This document shows positions 25,733 to 34,863 of a DNA stretch of 64,000 bases, in pieces. Where the stretch lies: the NCBI GenBank assembly GCA_035363115.1, contig DAOSEM010000001.1:1246730-1310729 (forward strand), read 5' to 3'. This stretch comes from Syntrophales bacterium (GTDB lineage Bacteria; Desulfobacterota; Syntrophia; Syntrophales; PHBD01). The translations under genes were made by a program, and so were the position numbers. The notes under the pieces are model-generated. The model searched no databases, had not been told where the DNA came from, and saw only the letters and a list, made by a program, of their open reading frames with translations. Each line of letters begins with the position of its first letter. The first letter of the stretch is position 1.

Positions 25733-26725
25733 ATGAAGCAGGAAGAACTCGCCGGCTGCCTCACCCGCGCCGCGTCGCGGCATCTCGGAAAACCGGTGGT
25801 GATCGAAGATCTCAGGACGCTCTCCGGCGGCGCTTCCGCGGAGACCTGGCATTTCGACGCCCTCTGCGGCGCGGATCGCCACGAGCTGATCCTCAGGCTG
25901 TCGCCCCCGGGAGGGAAGAAAGACAAGAACCGCCTGGACCGGGGAACGGAGGCGCAGGTGCTGGCAAACGTGCAGAAAGCGGGCGTTCCCGTTCCTCCCG
26001 TCCATTTCATTCTCGATGACGAGGACGGGATCGGTCCCGGCTATGCCATGCAGCGCATCCCGGGCGAGACCATCGCACGGAAGATCCTGCGCGACGACGA
26101 ATACGCAGAGGCGCGGGACATCATGGCCCGGCAGTGCGGAAGGATCCTTGCCGGCATCCACGCCGTCGATACCGGCCTGCTTCCACCCCTGAAGAAGCAG
26201 CCGGCGGAGGCGGGGCTGAAGCAGCTGTATACGTTCTACGACGCCTTCGGCGACAAGCACCCTGTTTTCGAGTACGCCCTGCGCTGGCTTCAGGACCACA
26301 TCCCGAAGCAGGGGGACCTGCGCCTGGTGCACGGCGATTTCCGGAACGGCAATTTCATTATCGGTCCCGAGGGGGTCCGGGCCGTCCTCGACTGGGAACT
26401 CGCCCATCTCGGCGATCCCATGGAGGACCTTGGCTGGATATGCGTCAATTCCTGGCGCTTCGGCCACATCGACCACCCCGTCGGCGGCTTCGGCAGCCGG
26501 GAGGACCTGTTCGCCGGGTACGAGGGAGCGGGAGGCGTTCCCGTCGATCCCGCCGCGGTCCATTTCTGGGAAGTGTTCGGAACGCTGAAGTGGGGAATCA
26601 TCTGCATCGTCCAGGCCTTCACCCATCTGATGGGAATGAAGCGCTCCGTGGAGCTGGCCGCCATCGGCCGGCGGACCTCGGAAACGGAGATCGATCTGCT
26701 GCGTCTGCTGAGAGAGGGAAAGTGA
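25733..26725 (+). CDS. APH/ACAD10-type phosphotransferase (candidate hydroxyacyl-CoA kinase, LvaA-like)
   Basis: The product is 330 residues with a protein-kinase-like aminoglycoside phosphotransferase fold. The Brenner motif VHGDFRNGNFI and the metal motif VLDWELAHLGDPMEDLGW are intact. The N-lobe has LSGGASAETWHFD and ELILRLSPPGG. ACAD10/11-type kinases and Pseudomonas LvaA phosphorylate the 4-hydroxyl of 4-hydroxyacyl-CoA. The neighbours here (acyl-CoA synthetase, DUF6285 partner, sigma-54 activator) match that setting, so this is the preferred reading over antibiotic resistance. The ATG at 25733 is chosen with AAGGAG upstream; a longer frame from 25700 lies inside the previous gene. Confidence 0.82.
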   Translation: MKQEELAGCLTRAASRHLGKPVVIEDLRTLSGGASAETWHFDALCGADRHELILRLSPPGGKKDKNRLDRGTEAQVLANVQKAGVPVPPVHFILDDEDGIGPGYAMQRIPGETIARKILRDDEYAEARDIMARQCGRILAGIHAVDTGLLPPLKKQPAEAGLKQLYTFYDAFGDKHPVFEYALRWLQDHIPKQGDLRLVHGDFRNGNFIIGPEGVRAVLDWELAHLGDPMEDLGWICVNSWRFGHIDHPVGGFGSREDLFAGYEGAGGVPVDPAAVHFWEVFGTLKWGIICIVQAFTHLMGMKRSVELAAIGRRTSETEIDLLRLLREGK

Positions 26726-26726
26726 C

Positions 26727-27119
26727 ATGGCTCCATCACGACCGACCGTTTTAGAGCTGCTGGAGGCCGTTCAGGAATTCCTGGAAAAGAGGATCGTAAA
26801 GGCCGTCGATTCGCACCGGGCCTTTCACACGCGGGTCGCCATCAATGTCCTGGCGCTGGTAAGGAGGGAACTCCAGCAGGGGCCCGGATTCGCAAGCGAG
26901 GAACAGGGGCGGCTCCGCTCGCTGCTCGGTGTTGACGGTGGGATCCCGGAACTGAATGACGAATTGTGCCGGCGCCTGCGGAACGGCGAGCTGGACTGCC
27001 GCGGCGGGGATCTTTTCCGGCACCTGTTCGAGACGACGATGGCGCAGCTGGCCATCGACAATCCCGAGTATTCCGGGTACCGGAAGGCCCTGGAGGAATC
27101 GGCGGGCGCGGGAGGCTGA
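26727..27119 (+). CDS. DUF6285 protein (LvaB-like partner of the APH kinase)
   Basis: The product is 130 residues, mostly helical, with a conserved LLEAVQEFLEKRIV start, HTRVAINVLALVRREL in the middle and the LRNGELDCR segment. This pattern is DUF6285. In Pseudomonas levulinate catabolism, as I recall, a small protein of this kind (LvaB) is required for the LvaA kinase. The gene lies one base after the kinase stop, and its ATG is the last of the operon. It is followed after 21 bases by the convergent end of the sigma-54 activator gene, with no obvious terminator between. Confidence 0.8.
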   Translation: MAPSRPTVLELLEAVQEFLEKRIVKAVDSHRAFHTRVAINVLALVRRELQQGPGFASEEQGRLRSLLGVDGGIPELNDELCRRLRNGELDCRGGDLFRHLFETTMAQLAIDNPEYSGYRKALEESAGAGG

Positions 27120-27140
27120 AAAACGGGCTCCCTTCGCCCG

Positions 27141-28784
27141 TTATGCGGTCTCCCTTGAAATGCCGTACCGTGCCATCTTCCGGTACAGTGTCGAACGGGC
27201 CATTCCCAACGAACGGGAAGCGAGGGAGAGGTTCCACCGGCACGTCCCGAGAGCGGCCCGGATGCGTTGCAGCTCCCGGGCGTCCGGCGATTCCGCGTGG
27301 CGGCTGCCGGCGATGTCTTCCTTGAGGTCCCCGGCTTCGATCACCCGTCCTTCCGAGAAGATGCAGGCCGTCTCGATCGCGTTTTCCAGTTCCCGCACGT
27401 TGCCGGGCCAGGGGTAGTAGAGTAGCGCTTCCATGGCCCGGCTCGACATCTCCTTCTGTTCCCCCCCGTGCCTGTCGCTCATTTTCCGGAGGAAATGACT
27501 CACCAGCCGGGGGATGTCTTCCCGGCGCTCCCGCAGGGGCGGGATTTGAAAGGATATCACGTTGAGGCGATGGTACAGGTCGCCCCGGAAGCGTTTTCGC
27601 TCCACCATTTCCTTCAGGTCCCGGTTCGTCGAGGCGATGATCTGGACGTCGACCCGCTGCGGCCTGCCGCCGCCGAGGGGGATCACCGTCTTGTCCTCGA
27701 TGACGCGCAGCAGATAGGCCTGAAGATTCATGCTCATTTCGCTGATTTCGTCGAGATAGATGGTCCCGCCCGCCGCCTGTTCGAACCGGCCCGGGCTTCC
27801 TCCCCGTCTGGCTCCCGTGAAGGCTCCCGCTTCATAGCCGAAGAGTTCGCTTGCCGTCAGATCGGGCGGGATGGCCGCACAGTTGACGGCCACGAACGGG
27901 TGGTGTCTCCGCGGGCTGTTCTCGTGAATGAAGCTTGCCAGGACCTCCTTGCCCACGCCGCTTTCCCCCATGATCAGCTTGGTCGAATCGTATTGCGCGG
28001 CCTTCCGGGCCTTCCCGAGGAGCCGGCCGATGCCGGCGGAGCCGAATATGAACTCGCACTGCATCCGGGCCCATGCGGACGGTTTTTCCTTTTCGGGAAA
28101 ACGAACGCCCGCGGCGGTTCTCGCGCCGGCCCGGGGTGCGGACGGGATGGAAGGCCTTGACGTCCAGTTCGTTCGAACGGCCGGCTCCAGGGCGTATCCC
28201 AGCCTTTCTTCGATCATGCCGGCGATGGACTGCACGATGCCCAGTGCAAATATGTGAAAATGCTTGATGAAGCAGGTAAGGCACACGGCACCGGCAACTT
28301 CCCCCGTGAAGGGGTCCCGGATCACCGTTGCCGCATTGGCCGAGTCCTGCCACTGCTTGATGTAATTCTCCTCTCCGATGACGCAGATGGGCTGGCCGGT
28401 GGCAAGAGAGGTCCCGATCGCGTTGGTTCCGATGTATTCCTCGCTGCAGCTTGTTCCGATATTGAAGCCGCAGCGCATCCCGCTCTCGGACCACCGGTCG
28501 TTTCCCGTGCCGGCGATGATGACGGCCTTCTCGTCGGCGATGGCCACCACGAAGCGCGACAGTTCGAGCATGGGGTGGAATTTCTCCAGGATGGGCGTTG
28601 CCGCATCGATGAGTCTCCTCACCCGTTCGGACCGCTCGTTGATGTACTCTTTGCTGAATGTTACGGGAGCCCTCTTGATGTCCTGACTGATGCCGACGGC
28701 GAAGCTCCTCTCCAGGGAATAATCGATCTGCCGGCGAAACATGCTCCTGAGGTACAGCACGCTGTCCCGAACGGTCACGGACAT
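27141..28784 (-). CDS. Sigma-54-dependent transcriptional activator with GAF sensor (AcoR/LvaR type)
   Basis: The product is 547 residues. Residues ~40-200 are a GAF-like sensor (FVVAIADEKAVIIAGTG, GTSCSEEYIGTNAIGTSLAT), as in AcoR and related regulators. The AAA+ domain follows, with Walker A GESGVGKEVLASF, the sigma-54 contact loop GAFTGA, Walker B GGTIYLDEI and arginine-finger region RFRGDLYHRLNVISFQIPPL. The C-terminus carries a Fis-type helix-turn-helix (LASRSLGMARSTLYRKM). There is no receiver domain, so a small molecule is the likely signal. The ATG at 28784 has GGGGGA upstream. Placement at the end of the PTE/acyl-CoA operon and the sigma-54 promoter at its head suggest it controls that operon. 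Confidence 0.92.
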   Translation of the reverse strand: MSVTVRDSVLYLRSMFRRQIDYSLERSFAVGISQDIKRAPVTFSKEYINERSERVRRLIDAATPILEKFHPMLELSRFVVAIADEKAVIIAGTGNDRWSESGMRCGFNIGTSCSEEYIGTNAIGTSLATGQPICVIGEENYIKQWQDSANAATVIRDPFTGEVAGAVCLTCFIKHFHIFALGIVQSIAGMIEERLGYALEPAVRTNWTSRPSIPSAPRAGARTAAGVRFPEKEKPSAWARMQCEFIFGSAGIGRLLGKARKAAQYDSTKLIMGESGVGKEVLASFIHENSPRRHHPFVAVNCAAIPPDLTASELFGYEAGAFTGARRGGSPGRFEQAAGGTIYLDEISEMSMNLQAYLLRVIEDKTVIPLGGGRPQRVDVQIIASTNRDLKEMVERKRFRGDLYHRLNVISFQIPPLRERREDIPRLVSHFLRKMSDRHGGEQKEMSSRAMEALLYYPWPGNVRELENAIETACIFSEGRVIEAGDLKEDIAGSRHAESPDARELQRIRAALGTCRWNLSLASRSLGMARSTLYRKMARYGISRETA

Positions 28785-29023
28785 AGGATGTTCCCCCTCT
28801 GGTCTCTGCGATTCGCGTCCCGGATATTGCCGTTGACGCTGCTCCATGCCGCCGCCGTTCTCATGGTTTTGCTTCCGTCGGCTGGAAGACTGTAAATGCC
28901 CGGGAAAAGAAAAGTCAAGGAGGGATGGCAGGCTGGAGCGACGGGAGTCACGCGGGCGGGGATTCCGAACCGGATGCAGTGGGGGGATCTCCGAGCACGA
29001 CGAGGGCGTCCACCGTCTCCGGG

Positions 29024-32000
29024 TCACGGCCGCCGCACGACGTAGACGGATACGTCCTTGCCGAAATGGTTGATCACCGGCGTCTGCGTGTGGCCGGACT
29101 CTTTCGAATATCTTGCCGTATGCTCCCGGGCGTAGGATCCCAGTTCGCGGATGCTTACCCGGCTGTCCCCGTCCGCGTCGGCGGCCCGATGGTTGTCCAG
29201 TCCCTCCAGAAGGCTGTACGTGAAGACCCCGTTCCTGCCCCGGTAGCCGTCCAGCGCCCCCTGCGTGGAGCTTGCCGAGGCGAACATGTGCAGGCCCATG
29301 TTCCTCGCCATGACCGTCATTCGCGCGTCGTAAAGGCCACTCACAAAGCTGTCGAGGCCGCCCGCATGGCAGGTATCGAGAATGTAAATCTGTGTCAGCG
29401 ACTTGATGTTCTTCGAAATTTCCATGATCTCGTTTGAGTTGATGAGGCTGCCGCCGTCGAGCGTACCGTTGTAGTCATGGGTGACGATGGAGTAGAGGCC
29501 CGACTCGATGACCCCGTGGCTGGCCATGAAGAGCACGAAGACGTCGCCGGGTTTTACGGTCCGGGACAGCTCGCGGATCCTGTCCTGAATGTTTCTCTTG
29601 GTCGCATCGCCGTTGGTCAGCGTGGTAACGCGGATGTTCTCGCGTCCGTATTGTGTCCGGGACTGCTCCTGAATTTTTTGGGCGAAACTCTCCGCATCCT
29701 TGACGGCAAACCGGAGATTGCTCTCCCGGGATTTGAATTCGTCGATCCCAACGGCCAGGATGTAGATGCGGGGGTCATCCGGCCTGAGGGTTGACCGGAA
29801 GGTGGCCGTCTTCAGAATGCTCTGCACGGAATTGCTCCGGTTGAAGGCAGCGAGGCCGATGTCGTTCTCTCCCGGGATTGCGTCCACGGTGATCGCTCCT
29901 TCGTAGACGTCGCCTTTCGGCGCGGTTCTTATGAGGCCCAGCCCGTTTTCCTGCCTGGCGACGAGGTTGATGCTGCGCAGGTCCTCCCGGATTGCCCGCG
30001 AGTTGTAGGCAAGAATGGTCGTACTGCCTGCCGGTGCCGCCTTTGCCTGCCGGTAAAAACCGTCGGACTGGATGAGCTTGCCGTTGTGGAACAGGCGGAC
30101 CTCGCCGATTCCGCCGCCGGCAGCCGTGATTCTGTAGCCGATGGTGACGTTTGTCTCCGCGGTTTCCTTCGGTACGGTGAGGAACGCGACCTGAGGCGAA
30201 GGATTTCGGAGGGCTTCCTCGATATTCGTCGCATTCAGCGCGGCCGTATCCTCGCCCTTCAGTTTCGCCTCCACGATGTCCGGCCGATAGAAGACATCAT
30301 AGAACTGTTCGAGGCCGAACACCCGGTTGCCCTGCCTGACGTTGAGGAACGCGGGGCCGTACCTGGATCCCTTGAAATGGCCCTCCGGGGTGATGACGAT
30401 CCAGTCGTCGTCGACAAGGCTGATGAATTGGGCGATCTCCCTGTCGCTGGAAACGTCCCAGAGGCGGATCGTGCTGTCCCCGCCGCTGCCGTGGTAGGAA
30501 ATGGGCCGTATTCCGACACCGCTCGCGGAAAGGATGTGCCGGCCGTCCGGATGGAAGGCCACGGAATTGACATTGCCCGTGTGTCCCCGGAACGTCCTGA
30601 TCTCGGAGCCGGTCGCCGCATCCCAGAGCCGCAGGGTGGTGTCCTCGCTTCCCGAAAGCACCTGCCGTCCGTCGGGGCTGAAGGCCACGGACGTGACCCA
30701 GTCCGTGTGCCCCCGGAAGGTCCGGTTCTCCTTGCCGCTTTTGGCGTCCCAGAGCCTCAGGGTCCTGTCCAGGCCTCCCCCTCCGGACAGGATGTGCCGG
30801 CCGTCGGGACTGAACGCCACGGCATGCACGAAATCCGAATGTCCCTTCATGATGATAGGCTCCCCGCCGGAGGCCAGATCCCGGAGCTTCAGAACGTAGT
30901 CATCTCCCGCCGACACGGCGAACCGGCCGTCCGGGCTGAAGGCCTGAACGGTCATGGAGCCGGTTTTCAACTTGAATGTTCGGATTTCCCGGCCGGTCTG
31001 CACGTCCCAGAGCCGCTGGGTGTCGTCCAGGCCGGTCGAAAGGGCCCGCTTCCCGTCCGGGCTGAATAAAACGGAGTTGACGCTCTTGGAGTGCCCCTTG
31101 AGGACCCGGATCTCACGGCCCGTCTTCACGTCCCAGAGCCGGATGGTCGTGTCTTCGCTTCCCGACAGGGCGAGCCGCCCGTCGGGGCTGAACGTCGCGG
31201 CGGTAACAGGGCCGGAATGTCCCGAGAACTTCCTGATCTCAATGCCGGCGGCCAGATCCCAGAGCTTCAGGGTGCGATCCGGGCCTCCCGACAGTGCAAG
31301 GCTTCCGTCCGGGCTGAAGGCCGTGCATGCCGTCTCTCGTGCAAATCCGATGAACACCTGCAATCGCCGGCCGTCGGCCGCATTCCAGAGCAGCACGGCA
31401 AAATCGGCGCCGCCCGACAGGATCTGCCGGCCGTCGGGGCTGAAGACAGCGGATTGGACCCGGAAGGAGTGCCCCTTGAACGTTCTCAACTCGTTTCCGT
31501 CGGCATCCCAGAGCTTCAGGGTGTTGTCGAAGCTGCCGGACAGGAATTGCCGGCCGTCCGGGCTGAACGCAACGGTCTGCACCCAGTCCGAGTGCCCCTT
31601 GAACACCCTGACCTGCCGGCCGCTGGATGCATCCCAGAGCCTCATCGTTTTGTCGATGCTACCCGACAGGATGTACCGGCCGTCCGGGCTGAACGCCGCG
31701 GACCTCACCTCGTCGGAATGCCCCGTGAAGACTCTCACCTCCCGGCCGCTGTCCGCGTCCCGGAGCGTCAGCGTGTTGCTGAGACCGATGGACAGAACGG
31801 ATCGATGATCCGGACTGAGGGCGACGACATCGCGCGAGTATCCCTGTAATTTCCCGATCTCCGCGCCGGTGGCGATGTCCCAGCGCGTCAGTGTGCCGTT
31901 CACGCTTCCCGCCAGGGCGTGCCTGCCGTCGGGGCTGAAGGCGGCGAAGGTGACCCAGTCGGCGCGGAACGTCCTGAGGGGCGCGCCGCTTGCCACGTCC

Positions 32001-32344
32001 CAGAGCCTCAAGGTGTTGTCCCTGCTCCCGGACAGGGCGTACTTTCCATCGGGGCTGAAGGCCACGGACGTGACCCAGTCACGGTGCCCCTTGAAGGTCC
32101 TGATCTCCATGCCGCTGGACACTTCCCAGAGCTTCAGGACGTAATCTTCGCCCCCCGAGAGGGCGTACCGGCCGTCGGGGCTGAAGGCCACGGCGTTCAC
32201 TTTTCCCGAGTGCCCCATCTGCACGAAGATGTCCGGCCTTGCATCGGCGGAGACGGACTCCTCCGGCACTGCCCACGCCAGCACGGCGGCGAAGAGCAGG
32301 AGGATCAAGGGTCCGGTTCCCATCCTGAAACCGGTAGATTTCAT
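29024..32344 (-). CDS. Secreted WD40-repeat protein with C-terminal caspase-like (C14) domain
   Basis: The product is 1106 residues. A signal peptide (PLILLLFAAVLAWAVPEE) opens it. Fourteen WD40 repeats of ~42 residues follow (~residues 38-640), each with FSPDGR and a LWD-type end; the count suits two seven-bladed propellers. A beta-rich linker (~640-850) leads to a peptidase C14/metacaspase domain (~860-1100) with YILAVGIDEF, catalytic His in FMASHGV and catalytic Cys in YILDTCHAGG. The protease half would act outside the cytoplasm if the signal is real. Bacterial WD40-caspases are known from large genomes, with poorly defined targets. The start at 32344 is the first ATG; one seven codons in (32323) is also possible. 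Confidence 0.88.
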   Translation of the reverse strand: MKSTGFRMGTGPLILLLFAAVLAWAVPEESVSADARPDIFVQMGHSGKVNAVAFSPDGRYALSGGEDYVLKLWEVSSGMEIRTFKGHRDWVTSVAFSPDGKYALSGSRDNTLRLWDVASGAPLRTFRADWVTFAAFSPDGRHALAGSVNGTLTRWDIATGAEIGKLQGYSRDVVALSPDHRSVLSIGLSNTLTLRDADSGREVRVFTGHSDEVRSAAFSPDGRYILSGSIDKTMRLWDASSGRQVRVFKGHSDWVQTVAFSPDGRQFLSGSFDNTLKLWDADGNELRTFKGHSFRVQSAVFSPDGRQILSGGADFAVLLWNAADGRRLQVFIGFARETACTAFSPDGSLALSGGPDRTLKLWDLAAGIEIRKFSGHSGPVTAATFSPDGRLALSGSEDTTIRLWDVKTGREIRVLKGHSKSVNSVLFSPDGKRALSTGLDDTQRLWDVQTGREIRTFKLKTGSMTVQAFSPDGRFAVSAGDDYVLKLRDLASGGEPIIMKGHSDFVHAVAFSPDGRHILSGGGGLDRTLRLWDAKSGKENRTFRGHTDWVTSVAFSPDGRQVLSGSEDTTLRLWDAATGSEIRTFRGHTGNVNSVAFHPDGRHILSASGVGIRPISYHGSGGDSTIRLWDVSSDREIAQFISLVDDDWIVITPEGHFKGSRYGPAFLNVRQGNRVFGLEQFYDVFYRPDIVEAKLKGEDTAALNATNIEEALRNPSPQVAFLTVPKETAETNVTIGYRITAAGGGIGEVRLFHNGKLIQSDGFYRQAKAAPAGSTTILAYNSRAIREDLRSINLVARQENGLGLIRTAPKGDVYEGAITVDAIPGENDIGLAAFNRSNSVQSILKTATFRSTLRPDDPRIYILAVGIDEFKSRESNLRFAVKDAESFAQKIQEQSRTQYGRENIRVTTLTNGDATKRNIQDRIRELSRTVKPGDVFVLFMASHGVIESGLYSIVTHDYNGTLDGGSLINSNEIMEISKNIKSLTQIYILDTCHAGGLDSFVSGLYDARMTVMARNMGLHMFASASSTQGALDGYRGRNGVFTYSLLEGLDNHRAADADGDSRVSIRELGSYAREHTARYSKESGHTQTPVINHFGKDVSVYVVRRP

Positions 32345-32387
32345 ATGCCAGCATCCTTTCCGCAGGCCGGCCGGGCCGGCGAAGGTC

Positions 32388-32819
32388 CTACAGCAGCAGG
32401 ATGATATCGACGATGACCATCCCGATCAGCGCGACTCCGGCCAGAAAATTCAGCACTTCACTCAACCACCCCAGACGCTGGATCCAGAGCCCGCCCATGA
32501 TGCCCAGGATGTAACCGGCCAGGGCGCCGACCAGCCCGCACAGCAACCGTGTTCCGTAAGCCGTCTTGTATGTGTGTCCTGTTCCCAGCCCCGCCGTGAA
32601 TCCGAGAAAGACCAGAAAGAAAAAGACGCCCACGCGGAAGTCGTCAAAGGACGGTTTTATCCCCGCTTGAGAACGGATGCCGTGGACAAACAGAAACAGG
32701 ACGCCGCCCGTTCCCGCCAGGGCGAAGATCCAGCCGAGGATGGAACCCTTTCGCAGTGCCTCGGCATACCCGGTGATGGAGGCCACGAGCGAGACGGCCA
32801 GTAGGATTGACAGTTCCAT
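32388..32819 (-). CDS. Small polytopic membrane protein of unknown function
   Basis: The product is 143 residues with four or five hydrophobic helices: SILLAVSLVASITGYAEAL, GWIFALAGTGGVLFLFVHG, VGVFFFLVFLGFTAGLGTG, LLCGLVGALAGYILGIMGG and FLAGVALIGMVIVDIILLL. No named family is recognised. The ATG at 32819 was chosen because it starts the first helix; no strong ribosome-binding site is seen and longer frames add a basic leader. It lies 43 bases upstream of the WD40-caspase gene on the same strand, so the two may form a unit in which this protein anchors or exports its partner (speculative). Confidence 0.65.
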   Translation of the reverse strand: MELSILLAVSLVASITGYAEALRKGSILGWIFALAGTGGVLFLFVHGIRSQAGIKPSFDDFRVGVFFFLVFLGFTAGLGTGHTYKTAYGTRLLCGLVGALAGYILGIMGGLWIQRLGWLSEVLNFLAGVALIGMVIVDIILLL

Positions 32820-33024
32820 CTTGGCGTGGCCGGCAAAGGGCGATTGAACGGTTTTTTCTTTGGGAAATACACGGCGGTACAGGAGGGAAGGGAAAAACCG
32901 GGAATGGAAAGTCCACGATAGCAGATGGGGTGGCTGGCTTGATCCGGGCATGCTGTCCCTCCCTTCATGACCCGGCGAGGGGCCTTTCCAGGCTGAACCC
33001 GGCCGGACGATAATCTGATGGCGG

Positions 33025-33741
33025 TTATCCGAGCGCTCCAAGGAACCAGTCCCGGAAGTCGGCCAGGGGTCCCAGCGGCGGGGAAGCGGGGGCTTCCGTC
33101 GAACCGGCTGTTCCATTGACCCAGAAGACGTTGAGGCCGACTTCCATGGCAGGCTCCATGTCGTTGACCCAGTTGTCGCCCACCATGACGCACTCCTCCG
33201 GGCGCCGGCCGATGAGTTCCAGAATTTCCCTGTAATAAAACGGATTCGGCTTGGTCGAGTGCATGTTTTCGTACGACGTCACGAGCCGAAAGGGAAAATC
33301 GGAGACACCGGCCCAGTCCATGCGTTGTCTCATGGCCGTCTCCGGAAAGATCGGGTTCGTAGCAACGACCACCTCGCATCCCGCTTCGAGCGCGGTCCTG
33401 ACAGCCAGACGGGCCGCGGGATTGGGACTGGTCAGCGGACGCAGGTTGCCGAACCGGGACGCGTAGAATTCGTCGAAGAGGGGCATCATCTCCTCCGCCG
33501 TCCGCTCGACGCTCGGGAAGAAGTGATCGATGAACACCTGCTGATTCGTAACGGCGGGATTCTGATTCTTTGTCATCGCATACGTTGCCTTGAAAAGCGC
33601 GTTGATGAACTTTTTCGGAGGGACCAGATGAGCCATGCCGGGGGTCAGCAGGTCAAAATACTCTTTTACAAAGCGGTTCATGTCATTCAGGAGGAGAGTG
33701 TCATCCAGGTCGAACAGAACCGCGCGAATCGTCTTGTCCAC
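33025..33741 (-). CDS. HAD-superfamily hydrolase (HAD-IA type)
   Basis: The product is 238 residues. Motif I is AVLFDLDDTLLLND, motif II the Thr of VVVATNPIFPET, motif III the Lys of HSTKPNPFYYREIL and motif IV MVGDNWVNDMEPAMEVGL. The helical cap between motifs I and II (~residues 20-100) is that of subfamily IA phosphatases such as phosphoglycolate phosphatase or YjjG. The substrate cannot be read. It is transcribed alone on the minus strand, 205 bases upstream of the membrane-protein gene. Sequence before the start (33742 on) is AT-richer. Confidence 0.85.
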   Translation of the reverse strand: MDKTIRAVLFDLDDTLLLNDMNRFVKEYFDLLTPGMAHLVPPKKFINALFKATYAMTKNQNPAVTNQQVFIDHFFPSVERTAEEMMPLFDEFYASRFGNLRPLTSPNPAARLAVRTALEAGCEVVVATNPIFPETAMRQRMDWAGVSDFPFRLVTSYENMHSTKPNPFYYREILELIGRRPEECVMVGDNWVNDMEPAMEVGLNVFWVNGTAGSTEAPASPPLGPLADFRDWFLGALG

Positions 33742-34231
33742 GTTGCAATATCCTGTGACGGCTCTCTGCCTGCAGATGCCTCGGTGTTTTCCCGTTTTAT
33801 GATGAAACGGTCATGGATTGGAGGATTGAGGACGATGGCGTTTTGTTTTGATTCAGAAAAGATCTCCGTTTTTCAGTGGGTTGAAGATACGGGATGGGGT
33901 CTCGAAAGTCAACTTCCATTACAGGGCGGTCGGACGGTTTCTCCGGAATGGGAAAGCGGGATGCTGCCGATGTTATTTACTGTTTGAAGCGGACCGGAGT
34001 GTCAGGACTGTGGATTGCTTCATTTCAGTCGACCTTTCCTCCATTCATCAACTGCCGGACAGACGGGCTGTCCAGATCCAATGGGAGACGGATGGCCATA
34101 CTTCCAGGACCGGAATTCGGTACGGCAGTTCATGCTTTCGGGATTTCAAATCAGCCGGTTGAATGATAAAGAAGAAAAACGATGATGATTCAATTGTCCT
34201 TTACAGCAGACCAGCCAAAGGGGGGAACGCA
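33742..34231. other. AT-richer intergenic stretch with one weak small ORF
   Basis: About 490 bases with no confident gene. On the plus strand 33835-33987 would encode 50 residues beginning MAFCFDSEKISVFQW, with GAGGATTGAGGACG just upstream, but no family is recognised and it may be chance or a decayed gene. Base composition shifts visibly towards AT here compared with the genes to the left. Confidence 0.4.
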
Positions 34232-34618
34232 ATGGGGAGCTTGTGGGACAATCTCCGGAAGTTATTCAGGAAGGGCCGTGTGCATAATCGGTTCTCGGTG
34301 ACAGGCACAGCCATGGTCATCATTGCCCCAGGCGAGAACGGGGAAAGGAAGGTACGGATTCTGGACATTAGCAAGGGTGGATTGGCCTTCATTTATGACG
34401 GACCGAAGGAAAAGCTGGAAGAATCTGGGATTATGCAGCTTCTTGCGAATAACGTAGTGTTCGTTGATAAGGTTCAATACGATACGGCTTACGACATTCC
34501 CCAGCAGGAAACAGAAGGTCAATATCGCCGCCGGGGGGTAAAATTCAGATTCATGGGTGTCCTGGATGACACCAAACTGGACTCTTTTATCAGGGATATT
34601 AAGTCATTCGAATTGTAG
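34232..34618 (+). CDS. PilZ-like domain protein
   Basis: The product is 128 residues. The core RFSVTGTAMVII, then VRILDISKGGLAFIYDG, has the PilZ layout of an N-terminal Arg region followed by D-x-S-x-GG, and the end RRRGVKFRFMGVLDDT also fits. PilZ domains bind c-di-GMP and change motility or polysaccharide output. The first arginine motif RxxxR is only partly present (NRFSV), so nucleotide binding is uncertain. The ATG at 34232 was chosen because GGGGGGAA lies five bases before it; the longer frame from 34163 lacks a site. Codon use is more AT-rich than in the flanking operons. Confidence 0.6.
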   Translation: MGSLWDNLRKLFRKGRVHNRFSVTGTAMVIIAPGENGERKVRILDISKGGLAFIYDGPKEKLEESGIMQLLANNVVFVDKVQYDTAYDIPQQETEGQYRRRGVKFRFMGVLDDTKLDSFIRDIKSFEL

Positions 34619-34863
34619 CACAGATTTCACGTTCAATTGAGCGACGTGGTTCTTCCGCCATGTCGGGAAAAACGCGGTTGCCGATTCAATCACGATTGAG
34701 TTTACGTCCCTCTTCAGCAATATCCGCAGCTACGACAACGCATTGAGTCCCGGATACCTGCAATATTTGTTTCTCAGGTGGAAAACCTCTTCATTTGTGC
34801 ATGCCCGCCTTATACAGATCTGGAAACACACAAGCACGAGGGAAGTCAAGGAATTGAATGCTG

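Noticed and set aside
25733..26725. Aminoglycoside resistance kinase
   Set aside because: The fold is shared, but the DUF6285 partner, acyl-CoA synthetase and sigma-54 context fit a hydroxyacyl-CoA kinase.
29150..32240. DNA-level tandem repeat array (CRISPR-like or minisatellite)
   Set aside because: The ~126-base periodicity is explained by WD40 repeats in a coding frame; there are no identical repeats with unique spacers.
33835..33987. 50-residue ORF with a plausible ribosome-binding site
   Set aside because: No recognisable family and an AT-rich noncoding setting; kept only as a note within the intergenic entry.
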